Shown here piece after piece: positions 1 through 3,913 of a stretch of 5,746 bases of DNA. The notes beneath the pieces are model-generated. The model saw only the letters and a list, made by a program, of their open reading frames with translations, was not told the origin of the DNA and did not search any database. Location: the NCBI GenBank assembly GCA_001723855.1, contig MCBC01000096.1, forward strand, positions 1 through 5,746. Reading direction: 5' to 3'. The first letter of the stretch is position 1, and the number at the start of each line of letters is the position of its first letter. Made by a program: the position numbers and the translations under genes. This DNA is from Candidatus Altarchaeales archaeon WOR_SM1_86-2. Lineage in GTDB: Archaea; Altiarchaeota; Altiarchaeia; IMC4; MCBC01.

Positions 1-285
1 ACAGGGTACTGCAAGGGTCTTCCACCAGGTCCCCATGCCACAAACAACTTTAGTTTGATGATATGGCCGATACCCTGCGTGGGTATGGGCGAGTACAGTA
101 ACAGCATATATGTAGAAGGAGTTACTGCGTATTCATGGGGTCATAAATGTGCATGCTGCCAGGACCACAGGGAACCTTACTACCCGGGTACTGATGTATG
201 TATAGATCCACCGCAGTGCTACGAGGAAGACCGATATCTTGATTTCGGTATGACTCGGGCTGAATTTAGAGCAATTTGCGCATAA
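1..285 (+). CDS. Cys-rich secreted surface protein, C-terminal fragment (5' end outside window)
   Basis: The frame is open from base 1 to a TAA at 283-285, giving 94 visible codons. The Met at 55 is internal, because conserved sequence (PPGPHATNNFSLMIWP) runs straight through it, so the gene is cut by the window edge. The fragment aligns with the end of the 396-1865 protein: the last strands of a beta-sandwich (LMIWPIPCVG-GEYSNSI), then a Cys tail (CCQDHREPY, PPQCYE). DNA identity is high, including 29 identical bases (153-181 against 1748-1776). The two are recent tandem duplicates on the same strand, 110 bp apart. The last residues (EDRYLDFGMTRAEFRAICA) do not match the IPGRY-x2-GT-x-C ending shared by the other two paralogues, so the tail has diverged or been replaced. 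By homology with the complete copies it should be secreted. Its molecular function is unknown. Confidence 0.85.
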   Translation, partial: TGYCKGLPPGPHATNNFSLMIWPIPCVGMGEYSNSIYVEGVTAYSWGHKCACCQDHREPYYPGTDVCIDPPQCYEEDRYLDFGMTRAEFRAICA

Positions 286-317
286 GGTAAAACAGTGATA
301 CTATAATTTAAAAGATT

Positions 318-366
318 GGGGAGGGGTTTATTCCCTCTCCATTATTTTGTTTTTTGATATTTTTTA
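318..366 (+). terminator. Hairpin plus T-tract terminator after the first gene
   Basis: GGGGAGGG (318-325) pairs with CCCTCTCC (333-340) in an 8-bp stem with one G-T wobble and a 7-nt loop. A T-rich tract (341-366, containing TTTTGTTTTTT) follows. This has the form of an intrinsic terminator. In archaea the T-tract alone would probably be enough. It lies 32 bp after the stop of the first gene and just before the TATA-like stretch of the next. Confidence 0.6.
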
Positions 367-376
367 TTAAAAATAA
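363..376 (+). promoter_or_regulatory. Possible TATA-like element for the 396-1865 gene
   Basis: TTTATTAAAAATAA ends about 19 nt before the ATG at 396, so its centre is about 26 nt upstream. In archaea this spacing would place transcription initiation at or next to the start codon (leaderless mRNA). A GAGG at 379-382 is a weak Shine-Dalgarno candidate, but its 13-nt spacing to the ATG is long. The element overlaps the end of the upstream T-tract, so it could be just AT-rich spacer. Confidence 0.25.
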
Positions 377-395
377 CCGAGGATAAAAAGATAAA

Positions 396-1865
396 ATGAA
401 AAGATGTGATAAAAATACGAAAGGAATAATAATTGCCCTGATTGCTTTGACGGTGCTTTCACAATGCGTTTCGGCAGATACCATAGGTTCAAAGGTTAAT
501 ATACTATGCCCGCCCGTTACCATAACCGGTATTTCAATGACTGATGATTCCTTGCTTGACGGTTTCCAGGCAGAGCCGGTAAAACCGCCATGTATTGATG
601 TTATAAAGTGCAATACAACTCCTTCAAGCAAGTGCTGTGACTCCTGCGGGTGTTTTTACATTGCAAACGGCAGTTTTGTAGGTGTGAATGGAACGCACTG
701 TCCTATAGGGTATGGTCCCGGTTATCAGCCGGCTGGTTTTGCTGCATGTGAATATGACCCTCCTTACTGCACGGGTCCACCGTGGAATAACGGGTGTGAT
801 TTTGATGCAAACGGGAGCTGGGTCGGCAATAATGAGGGGGGCTATACTTATGATATAAACGACGGCTACACGATGGGGCTGAAAAGGGTGCAGGTTAATG
901 TTACCATAAACGCAAGCGGTGGAATCAAGTGGCTCTGCAAAAACTTCCAGGCAGGCGGAAGTGTTTCAATGACGGTTGATAACTATGACAGCCAGAAAGG
1001 TACACAGAAGGTATATGCTCTTGACGACCCGGGTGATTGCGATGAACCGGAGGGTAAATTCAATGCGACATGGACGGGGTATTTCTACATGCATTACTGG
1101 GAAAAGCCCGGGAAATATACCGTAACCGTTAGTGCCAGATCATGCTGCAAAGCGTCAGATAAAATGAGTGAACTTTTTGACTATATGACAAAAGCAGGAA
1201 TATGTATTACACCGCCCGGGAGGAATATAAACTTCGGAAGGGTAACGGCATGCGGCAGTAATGTAAGTGCCGTTGCTAACGGAGATTATATCCAGAGTAA
1301 TTGCGGGCAGTGCGATTTATGCTCGGAGCCTCCTACGCTCAGGAACATAGGTAATGTAATGATAAATTTAGGAGTCCATGCAACCGACATGATTTCTAAT
1401 AACGGGGGCGACAGCAGCAGGATACCTGTTTCACATGCCCCTGGCGGTCTTTATGGCGCATTAGGATACCAGCAGGGCGTTCTCTGGATAAATGTGGATA
1501 CCGGGTGGAATGACCTGCAGGATAAAAAGGAAATAATTATCCTGCCGCCCCAGATGTACTGCAATCACACGGAACAACAGGGGTGTAATGCCAGTACTCC
1601 CTGCGCGAATGTTACCGTGTACGATAACGGTCTCCCGCCAGGTCCGCACGCGGCAAACAATATAAGTTTGATGATATGGCCCATACCGTGCGTGGGCCCG
1701 GGCGAATACAGTAATTCAATATTTGTATCGGCAATTCCGAAGGATTTATGCTGCCAGGACCACAGGGAACCTTACTTGGGCAGTTCGGAATGCATAACGC
1801 CGCCGCAGTGCTACGAAATACCCGGCAGGTACCCTCGCGGAACGCCGTGTGAAACAGTGATTTAA
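396..1865 (+). CDS. Secreted Cys-rich, sequon-rich surface protein with split Ig-like domain (complete, 489 aa)
   Basis: The ATG at 396 gives a typical signal peptide: basic start (KR..K), hydrophobic core IIIALIALTVL, and probable cleavage after SQCVSA (about residue 27). Visible order of the mature protein: a first Ig-like strand region (about 34-62); a Cys-rich module (about 66-134) with CC-x2-C-x-C at 80-86 and THC-x5-GPGYQP-x5-C at about 100-118; the rest of the Ig-like domain (about 162-264, ending YMHYWEKPGKYTVTV); a beta-sandwich (about 274-446) with INFGRV, LRNIGN, ATDM, LWINVDTGWNDLQ and GLPPGPHAANN; and a Cys tail (451-489). The mature chain has about 29 cysteines and 12 N-X-S/T sequons. 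There is no C-terminal membrane segment or sorting signal, so it is probably released or bound by other envelope components. It is the tandem copy of the gene ending at 285 and a more distant paralogue of 2272-3693. Reading the folds as archaeal Ig-like and FG-V sandwich domains is inference; no enzymatic motif is seen. There is no CxxCH, so it is not a multihaem cytochrome. Confidence 0.9.
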   Translation: MKRCDKNTKGIIIALIALTVLSQCVSADTIGSKVNILCPPVTITGISMTDDSLLDGFQAEPVKPPCIDVIKCNTTPSSKCCDSCGCFYIANGSFVGVNGTHCPIGYGPGYQPAGFAACEYDPPYCTGPPWNNGCDFDANGSWVGNNEGGYTYDINDGYTMGLKRVQVNVTINASGGIKWLCKNFQAGGSVSMTVDNYDSQKGTQKVYALDDPGDCDEPEGKFNATWTGYFYMHYWEKPGKYTVTVSARSCCKASDKMSELFDYMTKAGICITPPGRNINFGRVTACGSNVSAVANGDYIQSNCGQCDLCSEPPTLRNIGNVMINLGVHATDMISNNGGDSSRIPVSHAPGGLYGALGYQQGVLWINVDTGWNDLQDKKEIIILPPQMYCNHTEQQGCNASTPCANVTVYDNGLPPGPHAANNISLMIWPIPCVGPGEYSNSIFVSAIPKDLCCQDHREPYLGSSECITPPQCYEIPGRYPRGTPCETVI

Positions 1866-1872
1866 AAAGACG

Positions 1873-1907
1873 GGCAGAGTTTCTTCTCCATCCAGTTATT
1901 TATTTTT
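1873..1907 (+). terminator. Decayed hairpin plus T-tract after the 396-1865 gene
   Basis: GAG (1877-1879) can pair with CTC (1886-1888), with two further G-C pairs across an internal loop (GG at 1873-1874 with CC at 1892-1893). A T-rich stretch follows at 1896-1907. The stem is weak. Position and sequence (aaaacagtgat, then ttaaaaga, then the stem, then the T-tract) parallel the stronger terminator at 318-366, which suggests both descend from one duplicated 3' end. Confidence 0.3.
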
Positions 1908-2008
1908 ATAACCCATAGTTCACGGTATAATAAAAATCTTAATTTTAATTGCAGGGGATTTAATAAAAAGTTTCATGTGCTTCGTGTGAGTGCCTATTTA
2001 ATTTAGAG

Positions 2009-2065
2009 GGTTAATCAATTCATTTGGTTGCGGGTTAAAGGAACGGTTAAAATTAAACGGGTTAA
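2009..2065 (+). repeat. Four GGTTAA words within 57 bp
   Basis: GGTTAA starts at 2009, 2033, 2045 and 2060; three of the four are GGGTTAA and one is CGGTTAA. Spacings are 24, 12 and 15 bp, so the cluster is not a regular tandem array. A protein-binding cluster is possible, but a chance enrichment in AT-rich DNA is at least as likely. Confidence 0.3.
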
Positions 2066-2220
2066 TTTTATTGAAAATTTTTTACAGTTACAGGATTTCT
2101 CTTTTAGAATAATCAATGGCAGGTGTATTGCCGTAAATCGCGGTTTTACACGAACATTTCAAAATTAATGATTTTATAGATTTTATACTGCGAGAATTTA
2201 CAATTTTTTCACATGAATTT

Positions 2221-2237
2221 TTACAAAATTTTTGTAA
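2221..2237. repeat. 17-nt palindrome between convergent genes
   Basis: TTACAAAA (2221-2228) and TTTTGTAA (2230-2237) are perfect inverted repeats around a single T. As RNA it would form TTACAA/TTGTAA with a 5-nt loop, with U-rich runs on either strand. It lies 34 bp beyond the stop of the minus-strand gene. A terminator for that gene, possibly bidirectional, is the best guess. Confidence 0.35.
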
Positions 2238-2271
2238 TTTACCCCAAGAATAAGTATTCATTCAATTTTAA

Positions 2272-3693
2272 CTAAAAAGAACACGCTGTCCCATAAGTAT
2301 ATCTCCCCGGGATTTCATAACACTGGGGGGGCAAAACGCAGGTATTATTTTTAGGGTATAACGCCTCTCTGTCGTCCTGGCAGTATTTTCCTTCCCCGGC
2401 AATAGCAGTTATTGTGAATGTATGCCGGTATATCCCTGCTTTGACGCATTTTAACGGGTATATCATCAGGTCAAATGAATTTGTTGCGTGAGGTCCGGGA
2501 GGTATTCCGTAGTAATCAATGCAACTGCAGTGGGGCGTAAAGCGCATCTTTTCAGGCGTTGTTTGTAAATCATTCCATCCGTTACCCAGGTTTATCCAGA
2601 GATTGCCCTGCAGGTATCCCGGCGACGGGGGACTGGCTTTTGATGCGGGAATAACATCCGAACAACCGGGGGATATACAGACCATATCCGTGCTCTGCAC
2701 TATCGCATTAACCACTGTGTTACCGATATTTCTTATCGTTGCCCGGGGAGAGCCAATGTCTGACTGGTTGCAATCGCCCATATTCATGTCCCCATAAGCC
2801 GTTGCATTATCTGCCGTACAACTCACCGTTCCGAAATCCAAATTTACATCCCGGGGGGCAATACAGAGTTGTGCAGAAGATAAATATTCAAAATTTGCAT
2901 TTTTGGATATAGACGAGCCGCACGCATTAATTGCGTCAACTTTTACGGCATAAACCCCGGGTTTTTCCCAGTAGTGCATCTTAAAATTGCCGGTCCATAC
3001 CCCGGAGGTTAAGGTAGGTGCAATTGTTGAGTTATTGCATTCTTCGGGACCGTCTAATTTTATCTTATATTTTTTATGGCTTTCATAGTTGTCAATTATC
3101 ATTTTAACGCTTCCGCCGTCCTGTAAATTTGAGCAGACCATCTGGATGCCGCCGGGATTTGAGATATTTACCCTGACGGTTATGTTTTTAATTCCCGTTC
3201 CGTCAATTCCCTTATATCCGTCGTTTCCGTCATAACAATATGCACCATTCCCGTAACCCATCCAATTCTCGTTTTCATTAAAGTTACATTCGCCGGTACA
3301 CCCGTCCACGGGATAATTATTGCATGAGGCATAACCCGTCGGATAATATCCCGGTCCAAACCCCGTGGCGCAGTGTGTTCCGCCTTCGCCGGCATAACTG
3401 AAGCCGCCGGGATTGCTCGTGTTCACAATGTAAAAACACCCGCAGTCGCCACAACAAGAGGTTGAAGGTTTTGACGAGCATCTCAACAGACCCATGCATC
3501 TTCCCGGGACGGGGGGAGATATTTGAACTCCCGTTGATGAGTTGTCGCTGTCATTCAAAATTTCAAGAGAATTTATGACTATGGGCGAACAGGTAATAGT
3601 TACTACGGAACCTGATGTATATGCGTGGGAGTTGCATGAAATTGCAAATACAAAGATTAGAATACCGCCAAATAAAAAAAATTTTGAATACAT
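2272..3693 (-). CDS. Secreted Cys-rich surface protein, diverged paralogue (complete, 473 aa)
   Basis: The ATG at 3691-3693 begins a signal peptide (MYSK, then FFLFGGILIFVFAISC) with likely cleavage after NSHA (about residue 24). The stop is TAG. The layout matches the 396-1865 protein: first Ig-like region (about 30-62), Cys-rich module (about 66-136) with CC-x2-C-x-C at 80-86 and GGTHC-x4-GPGYYP, second Ig-like part (about 167-272, FKMHYWEKPGVYAVKV), beta-sandwich (about 282-432, LDFGTV, IRNIGN, STDM, LWINLGNGWNDLQ, IPPGPHATN) and Cys tail (YCQDDREALYP, PPQCYEIPGRY). The mature chain has about 27 cysteines and about 9 sequons. Identity to its paralogue is moderate and uneven, highest in these blocks, so it is an older duplicate than the tandem pair. 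It has no membrane anchor after the signal. It lies downstream of the 3914-5746 gene on the same strand, separated by 220 bp with its own TATA-like element, so it is probably transcribed separately. Confidence 0.9.
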   Translation of the reverse strand: MYSKFFLFGGILIFVFAISCNSHAYTSGSVVTITCSPIVINSLEILNDSDNSSTGVQISPPVPGRCMGLLRCSSKPSTSCCGDCGCFYIVNTSNPGGFSYAGEGGTHCATGFGPGYYPTGYASCNNYPVDGCTGECNFNENENWMGYGNGAYCYDGNDGYKGIDGTGIKNITVRVNISNPGGIQMVCSNLQDGGSVKMIIDNYESHKKYKIKLDGPEECNNSTIAPTLTSGVWTGNFKMHYWEKPGVYAVKVDAINACGSSISKNANFEYLSSAQLCIAPRDVNLDFGTVSCTADNATAYGDMNMGDCNQSDIGSPRATIRNIGNTVVNAIVQSTDMVCISPGCSDVIPASKASPPSPGYLQGNLWINLGNGWNDLQTTPEKMRFTPHCSCIDYYGIPPGPHATNSFDLMIYPLKCVKAGIYRHTFTITAIAGEGKYCQDDREALYPKNNTCVLPPQCYEIPGRYTYGTACSF

Positions 3694-3714
3694 TTTTTAC
3701 GAGTAATTCTCCTG

Positions 3715-3723
3715 TTATATATT
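3715..3723 (-). promoter_or_regulatory. Probable TATA box for the 2272-3693 gene
   Basis: On the minus strand this reads AATATATAA and ends 21 nt before the ATG. That is the distance expected in archaea when the transcript starts at or beside the start codon. A GGAG lies between box and ATG but about 15 nt from the ATG, far for a Shine-Dalgarno pairing. The surrounding DNA (3724-3765) is almost all A/T, which lowers certainty about the exact box. Confidence 0.35.
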
Positions 3724-3782
3724 ACTAATATAGGAATAAAATAAAAATAATAAAAAATTTTATTCAATGATGAGGAGTTTAT

Positions 3783-3910
3783 GAACTTGCTCAATAAAAG
3801 GCGGTAATTTGATGCCTTCCAGCGTTACGCTCCCGGTGAAACCGATATTTCGCGCCTGCTAATTGAAAATTTCCGTACTCCGATATTCTGCGCTCGCATT
3901 GAGCAAATTC
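3783..3910 (-). repeat. 128-bp block bounded by a 13-bp inverted repeat (possible structured RNA or small element)
   Basis: gaacttgctcaat (3783-3795) is the inverted copy of attgagcaaattc (3898-3910) with one mismatch. In minus-strand RNA, the direction of both flanking genes, the mismatch becomes a G-U pair, so all 13 positions can pair; in plus-strand RNA it is a C-A mismatch. The interior is clearly richer in G/C than the A/T spacer next to it. In the minus strand it offers small hairpins: CGGT/ACCG, AGCG/CGCT, and GAAGGC/GCCTTT closed with a wobble. The outer arm stops 3 nt after the upstream gene's stop codon. It could be a structured 3'-UTR RNA, a processing signal, or a MITE-like remnant; no clean target-site duplication is seen. 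Confidence 0.4.
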
Positions 3911-3913
3911 TTT

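Larger units (their letters stand above)
1866..2271. other. AT-rich spacer between convergent genes, no gene seen
   Basis: This 406-bp gap separates two genes that point at each other. It is strongly A/T-rich and has stops in every frame. The longest start-to-stop reading I noticed on the plus strand is 20 codons (2213-2275), with no ribosome site. I see no tRNA, no rRNA and no regularly spaced repeats. It contains a weak 5-bp hairpin with a T-rich loop (1895-1912), four GGTTAA words (2009-2065) and a 17-nt palindrome (2221-2237). Transcription from both sides most likely ends here. Confidence 0.7.

Noticed and set aside
55..285. Separate 76-aa gene starting at ATG 55
   Set aside because: The frame is open to base 1, and the residues before this Met (GLPPGPHATNNFSL) are conserved in both complete paralogues, so the Met is internal.
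2213..2275. 20-codon open frame (MNFYKIFVIYPKNKYSFNFN)
   Set aside because: It is very short, made of AT-rich codons, lacks a ribosome site, covers the palindrome and overlaps the stop of the convergent gene.
3634..3693. Lipoprotein signal (FAISC) in the 473-aa protein
   Set aside because: The residues before Cys20 fit a lipobox poorly, the paralogue has no equivalent, and a normal signal-peptidase site (NSHA) follows four residues later.
396..3693. Multihaem cytochrome, given the many Cys pairs
   Set aside because: No CxxCH motif is present; the closest are CDSCGC, CGQCDLC and CCQDH.
396..3693. Invertible (shufflon-like) arrangement of the convergent paralogues
   Set aside because: The two genes match only in short DNA stretches in inverted orientation, no recombinase gene or flanking inverted sites are visible, and both genes are complete with their own signals.
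3767..3773. ATGATGA as a C box of a C/D-box sRNA
   Set aside because: No CTGA D or D' box at proper distance follows; only a poor TGATG-like C' candidate is near 3810.
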